Positions 1-9,443 of a DNA stretch of 64,000 nt are shown here, in pieces (the first letter of the stretch is position 1; every line of letters begins with the position of its first letter). Source of the stretch: Streptosporangiaceae bacterium (lineage in GTDB: Bacteria; Actinomycetota; Actinomycetes; Streptosporangiales; Streptosporangiaceae). The DNA lies in assembly GCA_030038295.1 (NCBI GenBank), contig JASHPF010000151.1:1-64000 (forward strand). The letters are read 5' to 3'. Made by a program: the position numbers and the translations under genes. Below the pieces are notes generated by a model, which was given only the letters and a program-made list of their open reading frames with translations, was not told the origin of the DNA and ran no database searches.

Positions 1-138
1 CGCCCACGGCAACCCTGGGTGACACGTGACGCTCACCCACCCGCCGTTCGGGTCGCCTTCGGCAAGAAACCCGCGGCGCCCCGGCTCGAACTCCAGGAAC
101 CCGGCGTTGCGTAGCTCTAACCGGACTCGGGCAGCCAT
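1..138 (-). CDS. Hypothetical protein fragment, truncated by the window edge (MAARVRLELRNAGFLEFEPGRRGFLAEGDPNGGWVSVT...)
   Basis: Minus-strand frame is open from the ATG at 138 to the window edge. Codon usage is less GC3-rich than neighbouring genes. Confidence 0.3.
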   Translation of the reverse strand, partial: MAARVRLELRNAGFLEFEPGRRGFLAEGDPNGGWVSVTCHPGLPWA

Positions 139-183
139 GGCGCTAACGTCCACGCACAACACATACCACCAGTCCTGGGCCAG

Positions 184-306
184 CTAGTGGTCGAGCACGT
201 GCTGCATGTTTCGCAATTCCAGGTACTGCTTGAGGTCAGGTACCGACCGCACGATCACCGCGACGACCGTGATGAGCAGCGCTGCCGTGACCAGCTTCCC
301 GATCAT
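184..306 (-). CDS. 40-aa single-TM small protein resembling the DUF6893 family (MIGKLVTAALLITVVAVIVRSVPDLKQYLELRNMQHVLDH)
   Basis: Read by hand; below the ORF-track size cutoff. Strong GGAGG ribosome-binding site upstream (ggagggaggtttcaATG), N-terminal TM helix, then SVPDLKQYLELR. Confidence 0.6.
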   Translation of the reverse strand: MIGKLVTAALLITVVAVIVRSVPDLKQYLELRNMQHVLDH

Positions 307-419
307 TGAAACCTCCCTCCGCTACGTGTGTGCCGCCGAGCGGTACGGTTCGACGAGATCGACCCAGCGCGGTTGCCCGCGCCTGCGACCAGCACACGGC
401 GGGCACCGGGCACAGACCG

Positions 420-905
420 TCAAGGGAGCCGAAGGATGAGCTCTTCTTCCCAGTGATCCGGCTCGTCCGGCCGCACCAGCTGGCGACCGCCCGTCGGGCC
501 GAAACCCAGCCGCCGGTAGAACGCGCGCGCCCGGTCGTTCACCTCCGTCACCCAGAGCGTGACGGAAGTGGCCCTCGACTGCCTGGCCAGCTCGCACACG
601 GCCGCCACGAGGCGATCGGCGACGCCGGTGCCGCGCGCCTTCGGCGACACCCACATGCCCACGAGATGCCAGTCACCGCCGTCCTCGGGCCGCCCAGTCG
701 CCAGCCCAACGACGGTGTCACCCTCCCAGGCGGCAAAGGTCCGGCCGGACCCGGCTCGCTCCCGCCAGGTCTGCTCGGTGAACTGCTGCTCGCGCGCCAG
801 CGTGGAGGCGAACGCGTACGGCGCCTCCGCGAGCGCTGCCAGCCGCGCCGCGCGCAGCGCCGCCCAGTCGTTCACCGTTAGCCGCCGTATCTGCGGGTCG
901 GTCAT
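420..905 (-). CDS. GNAT family N-acetyltransferase
   Basis: ORF 161 aa; VVGLATGRPEDGGDWHLVGMWVSPKARGTGVADRLVAAV and VTEVNDRARAFYRRLGFGPTG are typical acetyl-CoA binding and C-terminal motifs. Confidence 0.9.
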   Translation of the reverse strand: MTDPQIRRLTVNDWAALRAARLAALAEAPYAFASTLAREQQFTEQTWRERAGSGRTFAAWEGDTVVGLATGRPEDGGDWHLVGMWVSPKARGTGVADRLVAAVCELARQSRATSVTLWVTEVNDRARAFYRRLGFGPTGGRQLVRPDEPDHWEEELILRLP

Positions 906-910
906 GGCGG

Positions 911-3607
911 TTACTCGACCGAGGAGTAGGCGACGACGCCACGGCGCAGCGCGTCGGCGGCCGTGCGGGCCGTCCGGCTCAGCTCGCCGCCGACGACGGC
1001 GACCTGCCCCAGCAAGTCAATGAGCTGCTTCATCGCGCGGACGAAGTCACCGGCGCCGAGATCCGGGCCGACGAGCTCCTCCAGCGGAGCGCCCCGTGCC
1101 CACGCGTAGGCCGTCCAGGCGAAGCGGAGGTCCGGCTCGCGCAGGAACGACAGATGGTGACGGTCCTCCACCGCTGACAGCTCGGTCCAGACGGCGGTCA
1201 TCTCCGCGAGCACCTCGCGCGCCCGGCCTGGCGGCAGCCGTCCCGCGCCGCCGTCCTCTCGACGCGACTCGTACGTCAGCGCGGATACGCACGCCGCCAG
1301 CTCCGGCGGGGTGAGGCCGGCCCACGTGCCGCGGCGCAGGCACTCGGCGGCGAGCAGATCGAGCTCCGTATACAGCCCCGCGAGCCGAGTGCCGTCGGCC
1401 GTGACGTCGTCGCCCGCGACGTAGCCGAGCTCGGTCAGCACCGCGCAGACCCGGCCGAAGGTGCGTGCCAGCACGTGCGAGTGGCCCGCCACCCGCTGCT
1501 CGAGCTTTTCCGCCTCGCGGTCCAGTCGGGCCCTCCGGCTCAGGTCACGCAGATGAACCTGCAGGTCGGGGCAATCGTGGCAGGAGTGCCTGCGCAGCCG
1601 CCGCCGGAGCTCGTCGACGGCCTTGCCATCCCGCTCGGCGCCGCGCCGATCACGGCCGGGTACCTCGCGGCCGGCCAGCTTGTTCCGCACGGTCGACGCG
1701 AGATCGCGCCGGTCGCTCGGCGAGCGAGGGCTGAACCAGGATGGGATCCTGATCCGCTCGATCGGGCTGACGGGCACCGGGAAATCGGCCAGCGACAGCC
1801 GCTTGACCTGCCTGCCCGCAGTCATCACCAGCGGCTGCGGCCCGCCGGCCGCGGCGGCCCGGCCGGGCTGCAGCACGACTGCTATCCCGGCCCGCCGGCC
1901 GCCCGGCACGCTGATGATGTCACCCGGCCGCAGCTTCTCCACCGAGGCGATGGCCTCCGCCTGGCGCGCCGCCGACCGCTGCCGTGACTCCTCGCGCTCG
2001 AGCTGGCTGAGCTCGCGCCGCAGCTGGTCGTAATCCTCGATGTCGCCGTGCTCGCACGTCACCGCCAGGCCGGCGATCTGCGCGCGCAGCCCAGCTGCCT
2101 CCCTGGCGAGCCCCACGACCCCGCGATCGGCCTGGAACTGCGCGAACGACGACTCCAGCAGCTTCGCCGCGCGTGCCCGGCCGAGCTGCCCGACCAGGTT
2201 CACCGCCATGTTGTAGGTCGGCCGAAAGCTCGAGGTCAGCGGGTAGGTCCGGGTCCCCGCGAGGCCCGCCACCGCGGCTGGGTCCATGGCGGGCTGCCAG
2301 ACCACCACGGCGTGGCCTTCGACGTCGATGCCGCGGCGGCCGGCCCGCCCGGTCAGCTGGGTGTACTCCCCAGCGCTCAGCTCGGTGTGATGCTCGCCGT
2401 TCCACTTGTCGAGCTTTTCGATCACCACGGTTCTGGCGGGCATGTTGATGCCCAGGGACAGGGTCTCGGTGGCGAACACCGCGCGGATCAGCCCGGCCGT
2501 GAACAGCTCCTCGACGACCTCCTTGAACGTCGGCAGCAGCCCGGCGTGGTGCGCGGCGATGCCCCGCCGCAGGCCGTCCAGCCACTCCGCGTACCCCAGC
2601 ACGGCCAGGTCGGCGTCGGCCAGCCCGGCGGTTCGCGCGGCCGCGATCCTGGCGATCTCCGCGGACTCCTCCGGGGTGGTCAGCCGCAGCCCGGCCGCCA
2701 GGCACTGCTGCACCGCGGCGTCGCAGCCGGCCCGGCTGAAAATGAAGGTGATGGCCGGCAGCAGGCCCGCAGCGTCCAGCCGTTCGATCACGTCGGGGCG
2801 GCTCGGCCGTCGGTAGCGCACAGCACTCCTGCCCCGGCCGCCGCTGCCGCGGCCGCCGCCAACCCGGCCGGATCCGCCCGACTGCCGGTCCGCCCCGAAC
2901 CGCTGCGTGGCCCGTCGCAGCTCGGGATCGACCGCACCGCGCGAGGTGAACAGGTCGTACAGCCGCCGGCCGACCAGCATGTGCTGCGACAGCGGCACGG
3001 GCCTGACCTCGTCGACGACTACCGCCGTCCCGCCGCGCACCTGCTCGAGCCACTCGCCGAATTCCTCGGCGTTACTCACCGTCGCGGACAAGGCGACCAC
3101 CTGAACGGACTCGGGCAGCTGGATGATCACCTCTTCCCACACCGCACCGCGCAGGCGGTCGGCGAGGTAGTGCACCTCGTCCAGCACGACGTAGCCGAGC
3201 CCGTCCAGCGTCAGCGACCCCGCGTACAGCATGTTCCGCAGCACCTCGGTGGTCATGACCACCACGGGCGCCTCGCCGTTGATGCTGTTGTCGCCGGTCA
3301 GCAGGCCGACCCTGGCGGCCGAATAGCGCGCCACCAGGTCGGCGTACTTCTGGTTTGACAGCGCCTTGATGGGGGTGGTGTAGAAGCACTTGCGCCCCTC
3401 GGTGAGCGCCTGGTGCACGGCGAACTCGCCGACGACCGTCTTCCCCGACCCCGTGGGCGCCGCGACCAGCACGCCGTGGCCGTCCTCCACCGCGGCGCAG
3501 GCGATCACCTGGAAGTCGTCAAAGTCAAAGTCATAAAGGCGACGGAACGCGGCCAGCCCGGGCCGGTCAACCGCCTCGCCAGGCCGCGGACCCGCCAGCG
3601 AGCTCAT
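911..3607 (-). CDS. helY: DEAD/DEAH-box RNA helicase, HelY/Mtr4-Ski2-like
   Basis: 898 aa; APTGSGKTVVGEFA (Walker A), DEVHYL (DEVH box), SATVSN, QLTGRAGRRGID. Confidence 0.92.
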   Translation of the reverse strand: MSSLAGPRPGEAVDRPGLAAFRRLYDFDFDDFQVIACAAVEDGHGVLVAAPTGSGKTVVGEFAVHQALTEGRKCFYTTPIKALSNQKYADLVARYSAARVGLLTGDNSINGEAPVVVMTTEVLRNMLYAGSLTLDGLGYVVLDEVHYLADRLRGAVWEEVIIQLPESVQVVALSATVSNAEEFGEWLEQVRGGTAVVVDEVRPVPLSQHMLVGRRLYDLFTSRGAVDPELRRATQRFGADRQSGGSGRVGGGRGSGGRGRSAVRYRRPSRPDVIERLDAAGLLPAITFIFSRAGCDAAVQQCLAAGLRLTTPEESAEIARIAAARTAGLADADLAVLGYAEWLDGLRRGIAAHHAGLLPTFKEVVEELFTAGLIRAVFATETLSLGINMPARTVVIEKLDKWNGEHHTELSAGEYTQLTGRAGRRGIDVEGHAVVVWQPAMDPAAVAGLAGTRTYPLTSSFRPTYNMAVNLVGQLGRARAAKLLESSFAQFQADRGVVGLAREAAGLRAQIAGLAVTCEHGDIEDYDQLRRELSQLEREESRQRSAARQAEAIASVEKLRPGDIISVPGGRRAGIAVVLQPGRAAAAGGPQPLVMTAGRQVKRLSLADFPVPVSPIERIRIPSWFSPRSPSDRRDLASTVRNKLAGREVPGRDRRGAERDGKAVDELRRRLRRHSCHDCPDLQVHLRDLSRRARLDREAEKLEQRVAGHSHVLARTFGRVCAVLTELGYVAGDDVTADGTRLAGLYTELDLLAAECLRRGTWAGLTPPELAACVSALTYESRREDGGAGRLPPGRAREVLAEMTAVWTELSAVEDRHHLSFLREPDLRFAWTAYAWARGAPLEELVGPDLGAGDFVRAMKQLIDLLGQVAVVGGELSRTARTAADALRRGVVAYSSVE

Positions 3608-3698
3608 AGGGCCAAGACTAGGCGGTGTCTTCGTGGTCTGTGGCGGCGCGGATCCGCGGCGCTCGTCCCGCCCAGGCGTTCGGCTGCGGCGGCGACGG

Positions 3699-4349
3699 TC
3701 AGCGCAACACGCAGCTGGCCAGCCAGTAGTAGTCCAGCTCGGTCCAGTCCACGTCGGTGGCGGCGGCTTCCAGGTCGGCCGCCAGCTGCTCGCGGGTCGG
3801 GAAGTTCTTCAGTACCTCGTACTCGCGGCCGTCGGTCAGCAGACGACGCTGATAGGTGTCGCCGTCCGGCCCGGTCCGGCTGATCGGCGTGCTGCTTCCC
3901 GGCACGTAGCGGTTGTCGACCAGCACGAGCACGGTGCCGGGCCCGGTCCGGCCGCGCACGCCGGCCAGGAACCGGGCGATGTCGGCGCGCGCGATGTGGG
4001 ACCACCAGAACCCGCAGAAGACCAGGTCGAACTCACCCGGCACGGTATCCAGGCGGTAACCGTCGGCGGTGCGCAAGCTGACCGGCGCCGGGCCGTACTC
4101 ACGCTGCGCGGCGATGGCGATCGTCTCGGCGTTGACGTCGGTCGCGGTGATGGCGGCCGCGGTGCTGGCCAGCGCCTGGGTCCAGTAGCCGGTGCCCGCG
4201 GCGATCTCCAGCACTCGCGCGCCCGCGACCAGCGGCGGCAGCAGCTGCTTCAGCCTGGCCAGGTCGGCCTGACGCTCCGGCTTGCGGTAGACCTCGTCGT
4301 ACTCGGCCGCCCGGTCGGCGTAGTAGTCGGCCAGCGAGCAGGCAGACAT
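3699..4349 (-). CDS. Class I SAM-dependent methyltransferase
   Basis: ARVLEIAAGTGYWTQALA motif I. Start chosen at MSACSLADYY, which has an AGGAGG ribosome-binding site. Confidence 0.85.
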   Translation of the reverse strand: MSACSLADYYADRAAEYDEVYRKPERQADLARLKQLLPPLVAGARVLEIAAGTGYWTQALASTAAAITATDVNAETIAIAAQREYGPAPVSLRTADGYRLDTVPGEFDLVFCGFWWSHIARADIARFLAGVRGRTGPGTVLVLVDNRYVPGSSTPISRTGPDGDTYQRRLLTDGREYEVLKNFPTREQLAADLEAAATDVDWTELDYYWLASCVLR

Positions 4350-4395
4350 CAGACAGCCTCCTGTTCCTGGCGGCCGCCGGAACCCTGAGTCGAGC

Positions 4396-5334
4396 TTACT
4401 TGGGAGCGCCGGCCTGCTCGCCGAGCGGCTTGTCGAGGCCGTACGCCGCGACCTCGGCATCGGTCAGGCCGGGGAACTCGAGGCTGCCTCGGCTGGCGCG
4501 GCGGCGGTCGTTGGCCCAGACGAACACCTCGGCCGCCTCGACCAGCACGACGCACGGGATTGCGAGCAGCAGCATGGTGAGCGGGTCGGGGCTCGGCGTG
4601 AAGACCGCGGCGAACGCGAACACCAGGAAGATGATCACCCGGCGCCACTTCCGGAACCGTGCGTGGGTGAGCACGCCGGCCAGGTTCAGCAGCACGATCA
4701 CCAGCGGCATCTCGAACGCGACCCCAAAGATCACCAGCATGGCACCCGCGTAGCTGAGGTAGGTGTTGATCGTGATCAGCGCCGTGACGTCCGACGGGAG
4801 CATGTAGTGCACCAGGAACCGCAGGCCCCGCGTCATCGCGAAGTAGGCGATGGTCGCTCCGATGCCGAAGAGCGGCAAGGCCGCGCCGACGAAGTAGTAC
4901 GCCCACCGCCGTTCCCGCTTATACAGGCCGGGCGCGATGAAAGCCCACAGCTGGTAGAGCCAGATCGGCAGCGAGATGATCGCACCGGTGGCGATCGCGA
5001 TCTGCATGCGCAGGAAGAACGCGTCGAACACGCCGGTCACGTACAGCTGGCAGTGCGGGCCGAGCGCGCCCGCCGAGCGCGCGAGTGCCGACGCCACCGG
5101 AGACGACACCTGGGCCTTGCAGTAGGGCGCCTTGATGAAGTTCCAGACCCACGGGTAGACAAACCAGCCGGCGATCGAGCCGACCGCGAGCGCGATGGCG
5201 GCCTTGATGACCCGGCTTCGCAGCTCGCGAATGTGCTCGAGCAACGGCATCCGGGCCTCCGGGTTGGCCCGGCGGGTAAGGCCCAGGTCCTGGTGGACCG
5301 GCTCGTCGGCCAGCCCGTCGTCTGCGGCGGCCAT
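4396..5334 (-). CDS. tatC: Twin-arginine translocase subunit TatC
   Basis: MPLLEHIRELRSRVIKAAIAL followed by multiple TM segments; adjacent to tatA. Confidence 0.97.
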   Translation of the reverse strand: MAAADDGLADEPVHQDLGLTRRANPEARMPLLEHIRELRSRVIKAAIALAVGSIAGWFVYPWVWNFIKAPYCKAQVSSPVASALARSAGALGPHCQLYVTGVFDAFFLRMQIAIATGAIISLPIWLYQLWAFIAPGLYKRERRWAYYFVGAALPLFGIGATIAYFAMTRGLRFLVHYMLPSDVTALITINTYLSYAGAMLVIFGVAFEMPLVIVLLNLAGVLTHARFRKWRRVIIFLVFAFAAVFTPSPDPLTMLLLAIPCVVLVEAAEVFVWANDRRRASRGSLEFPGLTDAEVAAYGLDKPLGEQAGAPK

Positions 5335-5343
5335 CGGCAGAAG

Positions 5344-5700
5344 CTAGAGCGGCTGGTGCGTCTGCGGCTGCCCAGCCTCGGTCTGCCCGGCCTGCCCGTT
5401 GCTGACGGAGGCGGCCTGCCGCTGCAGGTCCGCTACCTGTCGCTGCAGGTCAGCCAGCTGCTGCTGGGTGGCGTCCGGAGCGGCCGGCGGAAGCGCGGCC
5501 GACGGGAACGTGGTCACGCCGGGGCCCGGATTCGCCGCGGTGTCCTGCTGGTCCGGGTTCAGGCCCTGGACCGATCGCTTGAAGATGTGCATGGACTCGC
5601 CGAGCGACTTGGCCGCACCGGGCAGTCGCCTGGCTCCGAACAGCAGCACCAGCACAATCACCAGGATGATGATGTGCCAGGGAGCAAGTGCATCGCCCAT
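5344..5700 (-). CDS. tatA: Sec-independent translocase TatA
   Basis: Short N-terminal TM (APWHIIILVIVLVLLFGARRLPGAAKSLGESMHIFKRSV). Confidence 0.94.
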   Translation of the reverse strand: MGDALAPWHIIILVIVLVLLFGARRLPGAAKSLGESMHIFKRSVQGLNPDQQDTAANPGPGVTTFPSAALPPAAPDATQQQLADLQRQVADLQRQAASVSNGQAGQTEAGQPQTHQPL

Positions 5701-5887
5701 CTCAGTGTCCCCATTCAGCAGAGCGTCCCGGACTGCGGAGCCGGCCTCTCTCGGACCAGAGTTTACACACGGTCCCCATCGAAGCCACCGCTCGTGTCCG
5801 CCCGGCGGCTGGCCGGTGACCAGCGAGTTACCGGCATGAGATAAGTCCGGCTACCTGGGTGATCCACTCCGTCGGCGGCATTGACGA

Positions 5888-6886
5888 TCATTCGCGCCAG
5901 CTGTCGTAGTTGGCGAGCGCCGCGGTGGCATCCGCGAGCACCTGCTCGGCGAGCTCGGGCGGCGCCACCAGGCGCCCCTCCTCGCCCAGCCGCAACGCTA
6001 GCCTGCGGACCCACCGGGTGTCCGGCGTCCGCAGCTGGACCCGGAGCCAGCCGGCCGGCAGCTCGGTGACCTCCTCGCCCGGGTAGTAGTCGGCTACCCA
6101 CCGGGCCGCCGGGCCCAGCTCGAGCACGACGGACACGTCCTGCGGGGACGGCCGGAACAGTCCCCGGTCCACGTCGCGCTGCTCAGCGCTGGCCGGGACG
6201 TCCTTGGGCACGTCGAGCTCCTCGATGGCCAGGATCCGGTCCAGCCGGAACAGCCGGACCGCGTCCGCCCGCCGGCACCAGCCTTCGAGGTAGCTATGGC
6301 CCTCGACCACCAGCAGCCGCATCGGGTCGACATCCCGCTCGGTGGCCTCGTCCCGGCCGGGCACGTAATAGGAAATGTGGAGCCGCCGGCCATGGTCGAG
6401 CGCGGCCGCGACGGAGGCCGCCGCGGAGCGCGCCGTCACGTCATCAACCTCGACGGCCACCTGGGCACTGGGTCCGGCTGCGGCACCCGCGGCGGCCTCG
6501 AGCTTGGCAATAGTCCTCCGCAGGGCCGGACCGTTGCCGACGTCGGGCAGCTCGGTGAGCATGCGCAGGGCGATCAGCAGCGCGCACGCCTCGTCGACGC
6601 CGAGCCGGAGCGGCCGGTCGATGGCCTCGGCCTCGCTGACCACGATCTCGCCGCCCTCGTAGGAGAGGTCGATCGGGCAGTACGGGTCGGGTGACCGCAG
6701 CTCCACGCACCAGAGCAGGTTGAGATCGTCCACCAGCTCGTGCTCGGTGATGCCGAAGGCCGCCGCGGTCTCTGCCATCCCGGCCACGTTCCTGCTGACG
6801 ACGTACGGCACCAGGGCCAGCAGCCGCTGCAGCCGGTCCGTCGCGGTCTCGCCCGCAGGGCGGGCCGCAGCGCCCGCCCTGGTCAC
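5888..6886 (-). CDS. pafC: WYL-domain transcriptional regulator, PafC-like
   Basis: WYL-type core (HISYYVPGRDEATERDVDPMRLLVVEGHSYLEGWCRRADAVRLFRLDRI). GTG start at 6886 overlaps the pafB stop by 4 nt. Confidence 0.92.
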   Translation of the reverse strand: MTRAGAAARPAGETATDRLQRLLALVPYVVSRNVAGMAETAAAFGITEHELVDDLNLLWCVELRSPDPYCPIDLSYEGGEIVVSEAEAIDRPLRLGVDEACALLIALRMLTELPDVGNGPALRRTIAKLEAAAGAAAGPSAQVAVEVDDVTARSAAASVAAALDHGRRLHISYYVPGRDEATERDVDPMRLLVVEGHSYLEGWCRRADAVRLFRLDRILAIEELDVPKDVPASAEQRDVDRGLFRPSPQDVSVVLELGPAARWVADYYPGEEVTELPAGWLRVQLRTPDTRWVRRLALRLGEEGRLVAPPELAEQVLADATAALANYDSWRE

Positions 6887-7845
6887 GCCAGCACCCCCTT
6901 CAGCCGGCCGATCACCGCGTCCCGCAGGTCGGTCGGCTCCAGCACGACCACATCGGCACCAAATGAGGCGATGTGCTCGCTCCACCAGGCGGTATCGGAG
7001 TAGCTCAGGGTGACCAGGTCCCAGCCAGGGAACCGGTCTGCCGTGATCGCCTCTGCGTACCGGCGCAGGCCATGACCGGCGCCCGCGCGCACCCGGAGCA
7101 GGCACGTGCGCGGCGCCGCGGTCTCGTAATCCCAGTCCCGGACGGCCGCCCGCACGTCGGTACCGGGCGGCACGGTGACCGACCCGGCCGGGCCGGTAAA
7201 GCTGACCGCGCCCTCGACCCGGCTGAGCCGGAACACGCGCTCCGCGTCGCGGTCGGTGTCGTGGCCGACGACGTACCAGCGGCCGCGGCGATAGGCAACG
7301 CCCCACGGCTCAAGGTTCCGGCGGAGCGCGGCGCCACGGCCAGGCGCCCGGTATCCGAAGGCGACCGGCCGCCGGTCCCTGACGGCCTGCCACAACGGCC
7401 CGAACGCGGGCTCTGCCGTCTGGACCCGCGGCTCAATCCTGGGCTGGCTCAGGGCGTCCTGCGCGTCGACCCCCGCAGCGCGGAGCTTGAGCAGCGCGCC
7501 GTCCGCCGCCCCGGCCAGCTCCGCCCGGCGCCAGACCCTGGCCGCCAGCCCGAGCATGGCCACCTCGTCCGGCTCCAGCCTGATGTCGGGCAGCTCGTAG
7601 GCCTGCCGCGAGATCCGGTAGCCGACCTCCTCGTCGGCGACCGAGTTGGTGCCGGTCTCCAGCGGGATTCCCAGCTCGCGCAGCTCGTCCTTGTCCCGCT
7701 CGAACATCCGCTTAAAGGCGTCGAACGACTCCGGGTACCCGGGCACGGCCGCCCTGATCTGGGTGGCGGTCAGGTACCGGCGCGCCGACAGCAGGCAGAC
7801 CACGAGGCTGAGCAGCCGCTCCGTCTTGCGCCTGGACATCCCCAT
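6883..7845 (-). CDS. pafB: WYL-domain transcriptional regulator, PafB-like
   Basis: N-terminal HTH (MSRRKTERLLSLVVCLLSARRYLTATQIRAAVPGYP) plus WYL region (WGVAYRRGRWYVVGHDTDRDAERVFRLSRVEG). Confidence 0.92.
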   Translation of the reverse strand: MGMSRRKTERLLSLVVCLLSARRYLTATQIRAAVPGYPESFDAFKRMFERDKDELRELGIPLETGTNSVADEEVGYRISRQAYELPDIRLEPDEVAMLGLAARVWRRAELAGAADGALLKLRAAGVDAQDALSQPRIEPRVQTAEPAFGPLWQAVRDRRPVAFGYRAPGRGAALRRNLEPWGVAYRRGRWYVVGHDTDRDAERVFRLSRVEGAVSFTGPAGSVTVPPGTDVRAAVRDWDYETAAPRTCLLRVRAGAGHGLRRYAEAITADRFPGWDLVTLSYSDTAWWSEHIASFGADVVVLEPTDLRDAVIGRLKGVLA

Positions 7846-7876
7846 CCTTTCCCGCCACCGACGCTACCCTGCCGGA

Positions 7877-9442
7877 GTGATCAGGTGGCGAAGTGGCGAA
7901 GTTTCCGCGCTCGGCCGGGCGTGGCGGGGCGCCCAGGAACTCCAGGTCCGGGTCGGCGAGGTCAGCGTGCTGGCGCTCGCCTACCCCGCGCTGACCGGGA
8001 CGCCGCGGCCGGGCGACCGGGTACTGCTCAACACGACCGCCCTGGACCTCGGCCTCGGCACCGGGGGGTACGCGCTGGTCGTGGCGATCCCAGACCGTCT
8101 GCCGCCCGATCCGGACGGCGCTGGCCACCTGGTCAAGGCGCGCTATACGCCGCTCCAGGCCTGTGTGGCCGGAGCGGACGAGCCAGGCTCGCCATTTCAC
8201 GAGGCGCTGCGCGATGCCGACGACCTGGCCGGGCTGCCGGTCGTGGTCGCCGACCTGCACTCGGCCGTGACCGCCATCGCGGCCGGTTACCTGGCGAGCC
8301 GGCCAGGCGCTCGCATCGGGTACGTGATGCAGGACGGCGGCGCGCTGCCGGCCTGGTTCTCCCGGTCGGCGGCGGCGCTGACCGACGCGGGCTGGCTGAC
8401 GGGGACCGTGACGGTAGGCCAGGCGTTCGGCGGCGACGTCGAGACCGTCAGCCTGCACAGCGGGCTGCTGGCGGTGCGGCACGTGCTGGACGCCGAGCTC
8501 GCGATCGTGGCGCCGGGTCCGGGCAACCTGGGCACCGGTACCCGGTGGGGGTTCTCCGGCGTCGCCGCCGGAGAGGCGGTCAACGCCGCGGCGGTGCTGC
8601 ACGGCCGGCCCGTCGGCTCGCTGCGGATCAGCGGGGCCGACCGGCGCGACCGGCATCGCGGCATCTCGCACCACAGCCTGACCGCCTACGGCCGGGTGGC
8701 GCTGGCCCCGGCCGATGTGGTCGTGCCCGAGCTCGCCGGCGACCTCGGCGCGGAGGTGCGGGCGGCCGCCGCGGGGCTAGCCAGCCGGCATCACCTGGTG
8801 TTCGTGCCCGTTGCCGGGCTGGACGAGGCGCTGCGAGGCAGCCCGGTCGACCTCCAGACGATGGGCCGCGGACTGGCCGAGGAGCAGCCCTACTTCCTGG
8901 CGGCGGCGGCCGCCGGGCGGCACGCCGCGGCCCTGACCGCCGAGCGCCCGAGCTACGACGTGGAGCGGTCCTGCGTCCGGATCGTGCTCCGCGACCGCGA
9001 CGGCCGGATCCTGCTGCTGCGGGCCGAGCTGGCATCCCGCGCGGCCGGCCACTGGTGGGAGCTGCCGGGCGGCGGGATCGAGTCTGGTGAGGGCTACGCC
9101 GACGCCGCCGTGCGCGAGCTCGCCGAGGAGACCGGGCTGGTGATATCGCCCGCCCAGGTCGGGCCGCCGCGCTGGCGGCGCAGCTCGACCTGGACGGCGC
9201 GCGGCCTGCGCCGGCTCCAGCACGAGGTGGTGGTCGGCGTGGATCTGGACGCGGTTGCCCCGCCGGTTACCGGCAGCGCGCGGACCGCCGAGGAACGCGA
9301 GGAGTACACCGGATCGCGCTGGTGGCTACCCTCCGAGGTGCTCTCGAGCAGCGAGCGGTTCTACCCCGGCCGGCTCCCGGAGCTGCTGCCCGCATTCCTG
9401 GCCGGCGCGGAGCTCACCGAGCCGTTCGAGCGCTGGAACTGA
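7877..9442 (+). CDS. DUF3866-type domain fused to a C-terminal NUDIX hydrolase domain
   Basis: N-terminal ~350 aa is DUF3866-like (IRWRSGEVSALGRAWRGAQELQVRV ... GISHHSLTAYGRVAL). C-terminus carries a complete Nudix box GGIESGEGYADAAVRELAEETGL (~9071-9139). Start set to in-frame GTG 7877, preceded by a TACCCT -10. Confidence 0.85.
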   Translation: MIRWRSGEVSALGRAWRGAQELQVRVGEVSVLALAYPALTGTPRPGDRVLLNTTALDLGLGTGGYALVVAIPDRLPPDPDGAGHLVKARYTPLQACVAGADEPGSPFHEALRDADDLAGLPVVVADLHSAVTAIAAGYLASRPGARIGYVMQDGGALPAWFSRSAAALTDAGWLTGTVTVGQAFGGDVETVSLHSGLLAVRHVLDAELAIVAPGPGNLGTGTRWGFSGVAAGEAVNAAAVLHGRPVGSLRISGADRRDRHRGISHHSLTAYGRVALAPADVVVPELAGDLGAEVRAAAAGLASRHHLVFVPVAGLDEALRGSPVDLQTMGRGLAEEQPYFLAAAAAGRHAAALTAERPSYDVERSCVRIVLRDRDGRILLLRAELASRAAGHWWELPGGGIESGEGYADAAVRELAEETGLVISPAQVGPPRWRRSSTWTARGLRRLQHEVVVGVDLDAVAPPVTGSARTAEEREEYTGSRWWLPSEVLSSSERFYPGRLPELLPAFLAGAELTEPFERWN

Positions 9443-9443
9443 G

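Noticed and set aside
2048-3358. 436-aa plus-strand ORF
   Set aside because: Antisense to helY helicase motifs; no recognisable domain.
6973-9090. 705-aa plus-strand ORF
   Set aside because: Antisense to pafB and then out of frame with the well-supported DUF3866-NUDIX gene; composition is Arg/Pro/Gly-rich noise.
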